From assembly GCF_002557795.1 (NCBI RefSeq), contig NZ_CP023777.1, positions 1,566,001 to 1,630,000 on the forward strand: a DNA stretch of 64,000 nucleotides, in the 5' to 3' direction. Position 1 is the first letter of the stretch. Every line of letters starts with the position of its first letter. This DNA is from Chitinophaga caeni. Lineage in GTDB: Bacteria > Bacteroidota > Bacteroidia > Chitinophagales > Chitinophagaceae. Made by a program: the position numbers and the translations under genes. Below, one piece after another: positions 18,675 to 28,200 of this stretch. The notes below the pieces were generated by a model that did not search any database, was not told the DNA's origin, and saw only the letters and a list, made by a program, of their open reading frames with translations.

Positions 18675-18712
18675 AAAAGGTCGATCTCAAGTGAAGTGGG
18701 ATCGACCTTTTT
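18675..18712 (+). terminator. Rho-independent terminator after alaS
   Basis: Stem AAAAGGTCGATC / GATCGACCTTTTT starting 23 bp after the alaS stop, with a T-rich 3' side. Confidence 0.85.
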
Positions 18713-18751
18713 AATATGATAAAACGTACCGGTTAAATTGTTTATTAGAAT

Positions 18752-19062
18752 TCATTATTGTCCGGCTAAATTTTAACCGGGGAGCAATTTGACCCCTCAA
18801 TAGTTCGATTCAATGTTCATCTGCCCGTTTCTTGTACTTTTTTGGCAAGCAAAAAAGTACAAGAAACGGGCACAAATTGGCTATTACGGCCACCAATTTG
18901 ATCGCTCGATCCGGCTTTTCTAATACTGTATGGCTTCGCTATCAACGGTGCGAAGTTCCACGGTTCTCTTGGCGGGGGAGGCATGTATCATCCTTCTATT
19001 ATGTCCTTGACCAGGTAAGGAATCCAAGTAAATTTAATGCAATTTTAGCCGGACAACAATGA
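18752..19062 (+). mobile_element. MITE-like repeat element, copy 2, with exact target duplication
   Basis: A 311-bp element with terminal inverted repeats TCATTATTGTCCGGCTAAA and its near complement ending GGACAACAATGA (18 of 19 positions match). It is flanked on both sides by TTAGAAT, an exact 7-bp direct repeat that looks like a target-site duplication. The right-hand duplication contains the stop codon (TAA on the minus strand) of the DUF5686 gene, which stays intact. The inverted orientation matches copy 1 at 5322-5642. There is no transposase; the 76-codon frame inside is not taken as a gene. Confidence 0.8.
18823..18871 (+). repeat. Perfect 21-bp inverted repeat inside the MITE-like element
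   Basis: Arms 18823-18843 and 18851-18871 are exact reverse complements of 21 bp around the 7-nt loop GGCAAGC. As RNA or single-stranded DNA this gives a very stable hairpin. In copy 1 one arm has decayed and the loop appears as the reverse complement, GCTTGCC, relative to the rest of the element. Confidence 0.85.
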
Positions 19063-21570
19063 TTAGAATTGTAATTTGAAACTTCCGAACACACCGAATT
19101 TTTTATCATAAGATACATTCGGTAAAGGATCAGGTTTCAGTCTCCAAATAAAATCGATCCTGATAAATTTGAAGATATTTTCAATACCTGTTCCAACTTC
19201 GAGGTAAGGCGAACGTTCCAAGGTGCGGAAAGGGTAACCCTTGGTAAGATTCAATGCCCTGTTTTCTTCAGAAAGTCCGCCTATTAAGCCTTTCGCCGTC
19301 CAAAATTGACGGAGTTTAAACTTGCGGATAAACGGTATATAATTGAATATACCGCTACCGATGGTATGTTCGATATTAAAACCTGCATATTTATCACTGA
19401 TAAACTCGAAACGGTTCATCATGTTAAACGCGTACTTATTGTAATAATAAATTTCATTACCGGGATGTACTTCCAACAACATGTAAGGCAATGTTCCAAA
19501 CACCTTGCCGCCGAACACATTGTAATAAAGCGTGCCCAGGGGAGCAATCTTAACATAGTCGCTAACTGTTAATGCCAGCTTATGGTATTGGTAACTACTT
19601 TGCATTAAGCCTTTTACACCGAGTGCATATTTCAACTCTACGATCGGGTATTTGCTGCCCATGCTCAAGCGGTAGTAGTTTCCTTCCAAAAACTCTTCCT
19701 GGAAAGCATAGCGAAGTTTTACGCCTACTTCGAAGTTGTTCAAGGCTTCGGTGGAGCCGTTTGTCGGAAAATTGTTGATACCCGGCAACGGTAAGAAAGG
19801 CCTGTATTTCTTTTGAATTACTGATAAGTGGTGAGAAAAGCCGCTAAAATATTCCTTGTAAAACTCGAAGCGTTTTTCTTTCACCATCAAGAATTTTTGT
19901 GGAACGCCACCTTTGCGGATGGCAAGGGTAAAGATATTATCCGTTCCCACTTCGTCATAATAACTGGAACCGTTATCCAGGTCGCTAACGTATGACCCGT
20001 AGAGATACATCCTCGGGTGACGTTTCAACAACCAAAGAGCGGAAAGCTTCCCTTTAAATTTCTGATCACTGAAGCCGTAAGCTAAATAGCCGTACAAGTA
20101 AAGGTCCTTATGAAATTGCGGGGTAGTTCCAAGATCTAACCGCAGGCGGAAACCTTCCAGGTTATTACGACTGAAAACATAATAATAAGGTCCCCATTCA
20201 ATTGGCCCGAAAGGCTTATACCCGGTAGCCAGGAACCTGATAGTATTAGAGTATTTTTGAAAAAGCGGCATTTTTTGCAAGGTATCTACCATTTGGTAAA
20301 TGCCTTGTTCGTTATGGCTAAGCTTTTCATGCCTCAATAAAGACCAAGCGGTATCATTTACATCCCTCGCCCCTTCCAGCATCGTAATGTTTTGAGGGTA
20401 CCGCTTGTCACCGAAAATATTGGTTACAGCGGTATCGTTGACAAGTACGTTTTCGTAAGTGGTGGTTTTCCTTCCAACGAACTGGATGGTTTTAGTTGGG
20501 TTCGGGCTAGGCGTGGCAAAGTCAACTACGAATTTATCCTTGGCGAGAAACCACATGGTGGTATCACTTTGCAAGGGTTTAAATTCTTGCACGAGGCTGA
20601 TTTTTTTCACGAAGTTGATATTGGCGTCTTTCGGCACGGCCATCGTCATTTTTTGGATGGCGAAAAGGGAATCTACAACCCAGAACTCCCCGATGAAAGC
20701 GTTCTCACCACGTCGGCGCGGTTCAAAGTTCATCTTGATGAGGCGTTTATGGGCAACGTACTGGGTATCTGTAATGCGGTATTTATAATACATCGCGCCA
20801 CTATTGCTAATGGGGCTTACAAATTCTTTATCAAAGACGGGTATGAAGTTGTCATAAACATTAATATTCTGGTACATCCCGCCGAGGAATTTCAATACGC
20901 TTTCATTGTCGAGGCCGGAAGACCGGGAAGCCTTTATGAGCTCTTTTGTTTTGTGGGGCGTTTTCTGGAAGAAATAATCCGAAACGGTTTCCGTGATAAA
21001 TACGGGCAAGAAGGGCTTTTCTTCAGAAGTACTGTCGATGTTGTTCAAGATGAAAGCGAAGGGCTTTGTAAACCTGTTCTTGGAAAGTTTTTCCTTGTTT
21101 AGGTTTTGCAAGTCCAGCTCCATCTTGTTATAAAGTTCATATTTATAACTCTCCAGCCTATTATAATTATTTTCCGGTTTATGGCGGATAATATTTTTCA
21201 ACAAGATGAGGGCGAAATTCACATTGGCAGTAACCTCGAATTGTTTTAACGACATATCCGACCTACTGATTTCGAAGTTCAGCTCTTGTTCCTTTAATTT
21301 CTTATCGACGAATAAAACCGTTCTTTCGTAACCCATTACCCTAACTAATAACGAATCCGAAGGAATGCTATTCAATTCAAACAGGAATTTACCATCGGCA
21401 TCTGTCACCATCCCTACATTGGTTCCAACAAACTGTAAAGTTGCAAATGGGATGAATTCCTGGGTATGCGCATCCTTTACCGAACCGCTAATCTTGTACT
21501 GTTGAGCATGGAGTGGTAAAAAGCTGGTTAAACAAATGATAAGTGCTATAAATCTAATCCAGGCTATCAT
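19063..21570 (-). CDS. DUF5686 outer-membrane protein with carboxypeptidase-regulatory-like domain
   Basis: Exported protein of 835 residues. The signal peptide ends LPLHAQ, followed by a CarboxypepD_reg-like domain (about 25-105: ISGSVKDAHTQEFIPFATL, VTDADGKF). A long DUF5686-type region predicted as an outer-membrane beta barrel runs to the C-terminal residue F, the usual last residue of barrels. The family is widespread in Bacteroidota and often annotated as TonB-dependent-receptor related, but there is no plug domain here. Function is unknown. The repeat element is inserted directly at its stop codon without altering the protein. Confidence 0.88.
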   Translation of the reverse strand: MIAWIRFIALIICLTSFLPLHAQQYKISGSVKDAHTQEFIPFATLQFVGTNVGMVTDADGKFLFELNSIPSDSLLVRVMGYERTVLFVDKKLKEQELNFEISRSDMSLKQFEVTANVNFALILLKNIIRHKPENNYNRLESYKYELYNKMELDLQNLNKEKLSKNRFTKPFAFILNNIDSTSEEKPFLPVFITETVSDYFFQKTPHKTKELIKASRSSGLDNESVLKFLGGMYQNINVYDNFIPVFDKEFVSPISNSGAMYYKYRITDTQYVAHKRLIKMNFEPRRRGENAFIGEFWVVDSLFAIQKMTMAVPKDANINFVKKISLVQEFKPLQSDTTMWFLAKDKFVVDFATPSPNPTKTIQFVGRKTTTYENVLVNDTAVTNIFGDKRYPQNITMLEGARDVNDTAWSLLRHEKLSHNEQGIYQMVDTLQKMPLFQKYSNTIRFLATGYKPFGPIEWGPYYYVFSRNNLEGFRLRLDLGTTPQFHKDLYLYGYLAYGFSDQKFKGKLSALWLLKRHPRMYLYGSYVSDLDNGSSYYDEVGTDNIFTLAIRKGGVPQKFLMVKEKRFEFYKEYFSGFSHHLSVIQKKYRPFLPLPGINNFPTNGSTEALNNFEVGVKLRYAFQEEFLEGNYYRLSMGSKYPIVELKYALGVKGLMQSSYQYHKLALTVSDYVKIAPLGTLYYNVFGGKVFGTLPYMLLEVHPGNEIYYYNKYAFNMMNRFEFISDKYAGFNIEHTIGSGIFNYIPFIRKFKLRQFWTAKGLIGGLSEENRALNLTKGYPFRTLERSPYLEVGTGIENIFKFIRIDFIWRLKPDPLPNVSYDKKFGVFGSFKLQF

Positions 21571-21676
21571 AACTCGTAATTGACAGCAAATTAGATATTT
21601 TAGGTCTATCCAGGCGCTTTTTGAGAAAAATTAAATAAAGATTACAATATTTTTTGTTGTTTTGAAAATTCTTATA

Positions 21677-21693
21677 ACTTTGTAATGCAAAGT
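21677..21693 (+). promoter_or_regulatory. Palindromic operator/promoter site 1 (CreD module)
   Basis: Inverted repeat ACTTTG-taatg-CAAAGT, 10 bp before the ATG of the membrane-protein gene, followed by GCTTTTAA. It overlaps a TAACTTTG -7 box (21675-21682). A near-identical site precedes creD. The likely binder is the winged-helix regulator encoded between them; that is inference. Confidence 0.6.
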
Positions 21694-21702
21694 GCTTTTA
21701 AT

Positions 21703-22341
21703 ATGAATGAGCAACATTTACAAACACTCACGGATATCAAGCAAATCATGGAGCGTTCTTCCCGCTTTATATCTTTGAGTGGCCTGAGCGGCGTAGTAGC
21801 CGGTATTATAGCCTTAATAGGTGCCGCGATCGCCTATAATTGGTTAAATGATTATTACCTGGTTTACGATCGCAACGGGGGGGCAACCTACCAATCGTTG
21901 AGGGATTTGGAAATACGGTTTATCTTATTGGGTATTACCGTTTTAGTAGCGGCCTTGGCAAGTGGGATGTATTTCACCTGGCGCAAAGCCAAGCGGGATG
22001 GGATGCCGGTATGGACTAAATCTTCGAAGAACTTGTTGCTCAGCATGTGTATTCCATTGGCAGCAGGTGGAGCGTTTATAGCAGGATTGATTTTCCATGG
22101 ACTAAATGCCTTGATTGCGCCGACTTGCCTGGTGTTTTACGGTATGGCTTTGTTAAATACAAGTAAGTATACCTATTCAGATATCCGCTACCTGGCGATC
22201 ATAGATATCGTGCTGGGTATTTGTAATCTTTTCATGTTGAAGAAAGGCTTATATTTTTGGGCAGTTGGTTTCGGGGTAATGCATATTATTTATGGAACCA
22301 GCATGTGGTGGAAATACGAAAGGAAAGCAAATGCGAATTAA
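21703..22341 (+). CDS. Uncharacterised integral membrane protein of the CreD module
   Basis: Membrane protein of 212 residues with about six hydrophobic helices (SGVVAGIIALIGAAIA, LLGITVLVAALASGMYF, a helix around AAGGAFIAGLIF, and three more in the C-terminal half). It has no catalytic motif I recognise. ATG 21703 was chosen because an upstream in-frame ATG at 21685 lies inside the operator and -7 region and so could not be in the transcript. It is followed after 48 bp by a regulator and then creD, suggesting a three-gene envelope-stress module. It could act as a membrane partner or sensor, but nothing shows this directly. Confidence 0.75.
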   Translation: MNEQHLQTLTDIKQIMERSSRFISLSGLSGVVAGIIALIGAAIAYNWLNDYYLVYDRNGGATYQSLRDLEIRFILLGITVLVAALASGMYFTWRKAKRDGMPVWTKSSKNLLLSMCIPLAAGGAFIAGLIFHGLNALIAPTCLVFYGMALLNTSKYTYSDIRYLAIIDIVLGICNLFMLKKGLYFWAVGFGVMHIIYGTSMWWKYERKANAN

Positions 22342-22389
22342 ATATTAATTTTACCGGCTTTTGGGCTTGGATAATAAATAGTTGGGTAA

Positions 22390-22686
22390 ATGAATCCGAT
22401 CGGTAATCTGAATAAAATTTTTGAAAGTCGCATTCGCCTCGGCGTCATGAGTATGCTGATGGTTAATGAGGACGTCAACTTCAATGACCTCAAACAGATG
22501 CTTGAGGTCACCGATGGTAACCTCGCTTCGCATTTAACCACGCTGGAATCTAACGGTTATATCAAGGTACACAAAGGTTTTATCGGGCGCAAAACAAATA
22601 CAACCTATTCAATTACTAAAATAGGGGAGAAAGCCTTTAAAAGTCATCTCGCTGCCCTGGAAGATATGATCAAATTCAATAAGTAA
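22390..22686 (+). CDS. Winged-helix transcriptional regulator (HTH_27-like)
   Basis: Short regulator of 98 residues consisting of a single winged helix-turn-helix. The recognition segment is NFNDLKQMLEVTDGNLASHLTTLESNGYIKVHKGF, followed by the wing RKTNTTYSITKIGEKAF. It matches the ArsR/MarR-like group (PF13601 style) that often precedes CreD in Bacteroidota. There is no effector domain and no cysteine pair. It lies between two genes with the same ACTTTG-N5-CAAAGT palindrome, so it probably represses both. The start ATG at 22390 is well placed. Confidence 0.88.
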   Translation: MNPIGNLNKIFESRIRLGVMSMLMVNEDVNFNDLKQMLEVTDGNLASHLTTLESNGYIKVHKGFIGRKTNTTYSITKIGEKAFKSHLAALEDMIKFNK

Positions 22687-22703
22687 ATTTTTTTTGCCTA
22701 TAT

Positions 22704-22720
22704 ACTTTGAAATACAAAGT
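22704..22720 (+). promoter_or_regulatory. Palindromic operator site 2 (upstream of creD)
   Basis: Inverted repeat ACTTTG-aaata-CAAAGT followed by ACTTTTAA, 18 bp before the creD ATG. It matches site 1 at 21677-21693 in arms, spacing and downstream bases. Confidence 0.6.
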
Positions 22721-22738
22721 ACTTTTAAAATAAATGAA

Positions 22739-24031
22739 ATGAAAGAGCAAGCATCCGAACCCTGGTACATCCGTTTCGCGCTTTACGTAAAAGCTGCCAT
22801 CATAGGTTTTTCTATGATCTTATTGCTTATCCCTGTAAATATGGTCATGGAGTTATTCAGGGAACGACAGTCCCGCCAGCAGGAAGCCATCGAAGAGGTG
22901 AGCAGTAAATGGGCGAATGAACAAATTGTAGCGGGACCAATATTGGCGATTCCGAAATTGGATCGATCCGATTATTTTTATATCCTGCCTTCACAGCTTG
23001 ATATCGAAAATCAACTGGATGCTGAAACCCGTCACAGGGGCATATTCCCCGTGTCATTATTCCGCAATAACATCACGCTGAAAGCGAGCTTCCCCGGGCA
23101 GTTACCCCTTCCTACCCTGAACCAAGATCTAGATTGGGCACATGCCAAGCTGATAGTAGGTATCAGTGATTTGCGCGGTGTGGACGAGGTTTCGCAAGCT
23201 TCTTTGGATGGCGTTGCCCTGGAGATGCATCCCGGGGCGCCGGGATTAAAGGTGGTTAATAGCTGCCTTTCAGCCGACATCAATTTGGAAGGGAAACAAT
23301 CATCTGCTGCCGGCATGTTAAGTTTAGTGAAGTTACAACTCCGGGGAAGCGGCGAGATGAATTTTGCTCCCGTTGGAAATCAAACCAATGTTAAGATGCA
23401 ATCCAGTTGGGAGCACCCGGCATTTAACGGCGCATTCTTACCCACGCAACATAGCTTGAATAATGGTTTTACGGCGAGTTGGAATATCATGAGTATTAAC
23501 CGTGTTTTTCCACAGTCGTGGATGGGGAATGAATACAGCATGTTAACTTCTGATTTCGGGGTCGAGTTACGTTCTCCCATCACGAATTACCAGATGGCGA
23601 CCCGGAGCGTGAAATACGCCGTGTTAGTAATTGCACTTACATTCCTGGTTTTCTTTTGTTTCGAATTTACCCGCAAAGCAACTTTCCATCCATTGCATTA
23701 TATCTTGGTCGGTTTTGCAGAATGTGTTTTTTATTCCTTGCTGATAGCTATCTCTGAGCACCTTGCATTTTCATTAGCATACGGTATCGCGGCGGTAATG
23801 ACAGTAGGGTTGATTGCCGGGTTTACCTGGTCGATCACCCGTCAACTGGGGCCTGCATTATTTATCGGAATCATGATGGCCGGTTTATACGGTTTCCTGT
23901 ATTGGGTCATCCAGTCTGAAGATAATGCATTGTTGATGGGATCCGTATTGTTGTTCATCGTCATCGCAATCGTGATGTTTTTGACACGCAACTTAAGATG
24001 GCAAAACTTTGCAATTGCAAGGAATTCGTAA
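22739..24031 (+). CDS. creD: CreD-like inner-membrane protein
   Basis: Inner-membrane protein of 430 residues with CreD layout. It has an N-terminal helix (KAAIIGFSMILLLIPVNMVM), the conserved RQSRQQEAIEEVSSKW and GPILAIP segments, a large periplasmic beta-rich domain, and a C-terminal block of about five helices. In enterobacteria CreD belongs to the CreBC regulon and affects envelope integrity and beta-lactam or colicin tolerance. Here no CreBC pair is present; a winged-helix regulator takes its place. ATG 22739 was chosen over an in-frame TTG at 22694 because the latter lies upstream of the operator. The periplasmic domain seems shorter than in some relatives. Confidence 0.9.
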   Translation: MKEQASEPWYIRFALYVKAAIIGFSMILLLIPVNMVMELFRERQSRQQEAIEEVSSKWANEQIVAGPILAIPKLDRSDYFYILPSQLDIENQLDAETRHRGIFPVSLFRNNITLKASFPGQLPLPTLNQDLDWAHAKLIVGISDLRGVDEVSQASLDGVALEMHPGAPGLKVVNSCLSADINLEGKQSSAAGMLSLVKLQLRGSGEMNFAPVGNQTNVKMQSSWEHPAFNGAFLPTQHSLNNGFTASWNIMSINRVFPQSWMGNEYSMLTSDFGVELRSPITNYQMATRSVKYAVLVIALTFLVFFCFEFTRKATFHPLHYILVGFAECVFYSLLIAISEHLAFSLAYGIAAVMTVGLIAGFTWSITRQLGPALFIGIMMAGLYGFLYWVIQSEDNALLMGSVLLFIVIAIVMFLTRNLRWQNFAIARNS

Positions 24032-24048
24032 ATGTTAGCTTTGAAATG

Positions 24049-24070
24049 CCGGCCCGTATTGACGGGCCGG
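24049..24070 (+). terminator. Hairpin after creD, weak terminator
   Basis: Perfect 9-bp stem CCGGCCCGT / ACGGGCCGG with a 4-nt loop, 17 bp after the creD stop. There is no T-run beyond a short TACTTT, so termination is uncertain. Confidence 0.45.
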
Positions 24071-24144
24071 TACTTTCCGAACAGCTTTGAGAAATTTGGT
24101 AATTTGGGTGCAGTTTCTTGAAAGATTATTAAAACACGGTCCAC

Positions 24145-24516
24145 ATGCCACATTCATTTAAACAGACGGTCATAAACCGGGCAAAAAGTTTCGGCTATGC
24201 TTTCGAAGGTATCCTTGCTTTCCTGAAAAGCGAACCGAATGCCCGGATTCACTTACTGGCAATAGCCGTGGTTTGTACAGCGGGTATCTATTTTCATGTT
24301 TCCAATATTGAATGGTGCTTGTTGACCATTGCCATCGTATCCGTTGTAACAACAGAGATGTTAAATACGGCCATTGAAAAATGGATGGACGCAGCCCACG
24401 CGGAAAGAAGCCCGGTTGTAAAATTTATTAAAGATGTGGCCGCCGCCGCCGTCTTGATAACGGCAATAGGGGCTATTATAATCGCAGGTTTGATTTTCCT
24501 GCCGAAAATAGGATGA
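24145..24516 (+). CDS. Diacylglycerol kinase family protein (DgkA-like)
   Basis: Small integral membrane kinase of 123 residues. It has an amphipathic N-terminus (RAKSFGYAFEGILAFLKSEPNARIH) and three transmembrane helices. The catalytic signature TTEMLNTAIEKWMD carries the conserved glutamate and the ExxNTAIE core. It phosphorylates diacylglycerol or undecaprenol, recycling lipid by-products of envelope synthesis; in Gram-positive relatives undecaprenol is the substrate, so the specificity here is open. The next gene starts 1 bp after its stop, indicating an operon. Confidence 0.92.
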   Translation: MPHSFKQTVINRAKSFGYAFEGILAFLKSEPNARIHLLAIAVVCTAGIYFHVSNIEWCLLTIAIVSVVTTEMLNTAIEKWMDAAHAERSPVVKFIKDVAAAAVLITAIGAIIIAGLIFLPKIG

Positions 24517-24517
24517 T

Positions 24518-25192
24518 ATGAAGTATTTACTTTCAAGAACGATTTACAGGTGGCATAAACTTTCCAGTTTCAATGACTGGGTACATGTTACGGCCTTATT
24601 TGCCATTTCCCTGGTGGTTGGAAAATATATTATAACAGGGGAATACAGGATGTTCAGTATGATTTGGAATCTATTTCTGGCTTATATTCCTTATTGGATT
24701 TCCCATTATTTTTTAAAAAAGCAGCAGGTAAAAGATAGTGTTTTTTTGCAATGGATTTTTACGCTGAGCTGGTTCTTCTTTTTACCGAATGCACCCTATA
24801 TGATTACGGATCTTTTCCACCTGGAACCGGGGCCCAAATATTATAATTGGTATGACTTGCTTATGCTATTTAGCTTTGCTTGGCTGGGGTTGATGTTGGG
24901 CTTCTTATCACTTTACAGGATTGAACAGGGGTTGCGGAAGCGTTTCCCGACTCTACAGGTAAGCATCTTCATTCAATTGGTGATCATGTTAAACGCTATG
25001 GGTATCTACATCGGAAGGTACCTGCGGTGGAATTCCTGGGACCTGGTTTCTAATCCCTTCGAGTTATTCAAAAGTATATTATTCTTAATCTTCCGCCCTG
25101 ATTGGTATCCGGATTTCTGGTTTTTTACTATCTGCCTAACTATGATGATGGCTTTGCTTTATGCAACGGCAAAAAAATCCCCCTCGACATGA
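24518..25192 (+). CDS. DUF1361 membrane protein
   Basis: Membrane protein of 224 residues with about six helices. The conserved LFLAYIPYWISHY, WFFFLPNAPYMITDLFHL and GIYIGRYLRWNSWD segments identify DUF1361. Function is unknown. It is encoded 1 bp after the DgkA-like gene, so a role in the same membrane process is possible. The stop codon lies inside the terminator hairpin, which is shared with the convergent gene. Confidence 0.88.
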   Translation: MKYLLSRTIYRWHKLSSFNDWVHVTALFAISLVVGKYIITGEYRMFSMIWNLFLAYIPYWISHYFLKKQQVKDSVFLQWIFTLSWFFFLPNAPYMITDLFHLEPGPKYYNWYDLLMLFSFAWLGLMLGFLSLYRIEQGLRKRFPTLQVSIFIQLVIMLNAMGIYIGRYLRWNSWDLVSNPFELFKSILFLIFRPDWYPDFWFFTICLTMMMALLYATAKKSPST

Positions 25193-25208
25193 TCGAGAGG
25201 GGATTTTT
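25173..25208. terminator. Bidirectional terminator overlapping the DUF1361 stop
   Basis: Stem AAAATCCCC-CTCGA / TCGAG-A-GGGGATTTT with one bulged A, A-rich before and T-rich after. It serves convergent genes on both strands. Confidence 0.8.
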
Positions 25209-25232
25209 AGTTTTATGGTAAGCGTCTTTATA

Positions 25233-28200
25233 TTAGAAATCAACACCCATACCGAAGTACCAAATTGGTTTTCCTTCGAAGAACCCGCTCATCGGCCAAC
25301 CGGCATCTACTTTTAGGAAATAACCGGCTATGCTGGTCCTGGCACCGAAACCGTAACCACCCACGAATGGACCGAGGAAACTTTCCCGGATCCGGATCAC
25401 GGCCGTTGGGTTTTGCGGATCATTCGGAATATCAATAAGGTTAGCATCTCGGCTGAAATCCAGCTTCTTGTTCCAGGCTGTACCGATATCGATAAAGCTG
25501 GTAACTTGGAAGTTGCGTAGGAAAGCGGAATTCAATGGTTTATTCAACAATGTACTAAACACTGGCAACCTCAATTCAGTATTCAATAACATTACATTAT
25601 TCCCGTTCCTGGCATTTTGATTGTAACCGCGCATATTTACCGCCAAGGTTTGGAAGGCATAGTTTTCATTCATATTCACCTGCCTTGAAGCATTAATTTT
25701 TGGACTAAACCAGTTATCATAGCCACCTAAATAATATAACAACTTCCTGGTACCCCAGCTCATATCTAATGAAAAGCGGGTAGCCCAAATAAAGTTCCTG
25801 TAAATTTCCTTGTAATAGCGGCCATCAAAGCCCATGTTGTAAGTAAACTTACCTTTTGCCGCCGCCTGGTTAAATGCTTCGTTTATATCACCTGAAACCT
25901 GGGCTATCCATTCGCCGTAAATCTTATACCTCAAGCCTTTCCAGATATTGATAGCCGGATTCATCGTGTTATCATAAACGTATTCCAATTTGCCTACAAC
26001 GGAATTGCCTTTCAGGTCTGCTGCATAAAGACCTATATCTCCCTTGCTCGCAAGGAAAACCATCCTATCATTCCTAAGACCGGCTTGTAACCTGAAGCTC
26101 CGCACCTGGTCTAATGGGTAAGTAACTCCCACCTGGTACAGGTTCGTTATCATCTTTACAGGAATATCAAGAGTTGTTCCTTCAGCATAAACACTACCCC
26201 TATCTACCTTGCGATAATAAAGCAGGTTCCAATCAAATCTTCTTTTATTATTAATAAATGAGAAATAATATTCACTTCCGTCTAATGAACTTGGAACACG
26301 GAACCCCCCGGTAAATTTATAATCCTCCATGATATCGGTTACCCCGAGGCGGATCAAACCGTTAACGGGGTCGGTTAAACGTATTGGCGAGCTTGGTTGA
26401 CCGGTGAACGGCTGATACCTGGTTACTAATACGGTATTATCAAGCTGTACCGCTGCGTAATCAGTTGCAAATCGTAGGCGGTAAGGCGCCATCTTGGCTT
26501 GTTTCAGGATCGAACGTTCTTTGCGAATGGGCAAGTCGAGCGGATTTGCTGCCGGGATATCGCCGGGATTGCCTTTTACAACCAGGTTATTTTTAGATAA
26601 TGTATCTACCGGTTCGTCTTCAAATTCGTTCTGGAAGAAATTCGGCTGTTCGGGCTTTTTGGGCTCTACAAGATTGTTGTACATAGTAGGTAAGCCAGCC
26701 TTCACGCTATCTTCGTGCATTAGTTCCGAAATGAAGAGGGTTGGCCTAGCGTTGATATTTCTTTTTCTTAATGCTACGGTGTCTGTTTTTAACTTGTACA
26801 CACGGAGGTAATCGCCGCGTTTCAATACTTCGGAAACCAAGCCCTTTTCACCGGCGCTAACGGTTTCCTTGATGCTTTCGCGGTAATTGGTAATCGGGAA
26901 AGTATAAGCCGAATCATTCGTGATCGTTGCAACCATGATAGAATCCGGCTCTGTTGTGCCGTAATCCATCAAGGCTGAATCCAAGTCTTCTTTATCGGGA
27001 TTATGTAATATTTCGTTACCAACGTAAAAGATGGAATCTACACCGGCTCTTTCTGTTGAGAAGAAGCCAGCATAACGGTTATTGATACCATTGGCATCGC
27101 TGGTAAAGGTGAAGTGCGTGGTATTGTATTGTGTCGGATTCCTGGCATCACCGTATTTCATATCCGTTAATTGGGATACTTGTTTCTCGGAAGATTTATT
27201 CCAGTTATCGATCAGGAAAACATTGTACCTGCTGCTTGGTATCACGGTATCCCCGCTTCTGGCAGTTGCGGAAGGCCGGTTAGAAGAATATATGATCCCA
27301 CTTTTACCTGGGAATGCAACGAAAGATGGATCGAGATCATCATATACGTCATCCGTAATTTGATCCACTTTGAAGTTACTCATGCTGTAAGTGAAAATGT
27401 CGGTATGCCCGTTTTTCACTGCTGACAACAGCAGGGTATTATCGTGTTCGAAGAAGTATTTAAAACTAATGACCCTATCGAACTGTGGTAAAGGTTGTTT
27501 GATCTTGATCTTTGTAATAATATCATAAACCAAGAGATTGGTTTTACCTTCTTTCTCATAGATCACAGCCAATTTAGATCCTTTATGGTTCCAAGCCAAC
27601 AAAGGATAATTCGGATCCATCTTGGCATTCATTTGTCTTACGCCACTTTTTAGTATAACGATAGGTTTCAACCATCCCCTTTGAATTTGCACCCTGTAAT
27701 AACCCGGTGCATATTCGATAGCTGCGAAATAGCTATTGGTCGGGTTAGGTTGGAACTTCATATAATCCCTCTTCTTGGTAATTTCTTTCGATACAACTGC
27801 GCGTCCGCGCGTTACCTGGCGGCGGCGGCGGTTGTCTTTTTGGTACCTGCGTAAATAATGCATCATGAAATCATTCATGGCGCTTTTCGTCGATTGATGT
27901 AATACCGTTTCAAACCCTTTTTTAAGGCTCCTGTTGAGCCGGGTAATATACATCAGGTAAGGAACGGCGTCTTTACCGTACTTGATTTGCACGTAATACC
28001 AAAAAGCCTGGCCGGCTAAAAGCGGTTTATCGAAAGCCAGGTGATTGAATGATTTATATTTCTGCGAGGTAATGACTTCTTTCAATTCAGCATCGAGCTT
28101 GGGGTTCCAATGTTCGGCAGCATAGGCAATATAGCCATCGGTAAACCAGTTTGGAAAGTCCATCAGTACCGCGTTTCCGGCAAATTCACCGATATCTTCC

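Noticed and set aside
21685..21702. Upstream ATG for the CreD-module membrane protein
   Set aside because: It lies within the palindromic operator and just after the -7 box, so it would be at or before the transcription start.
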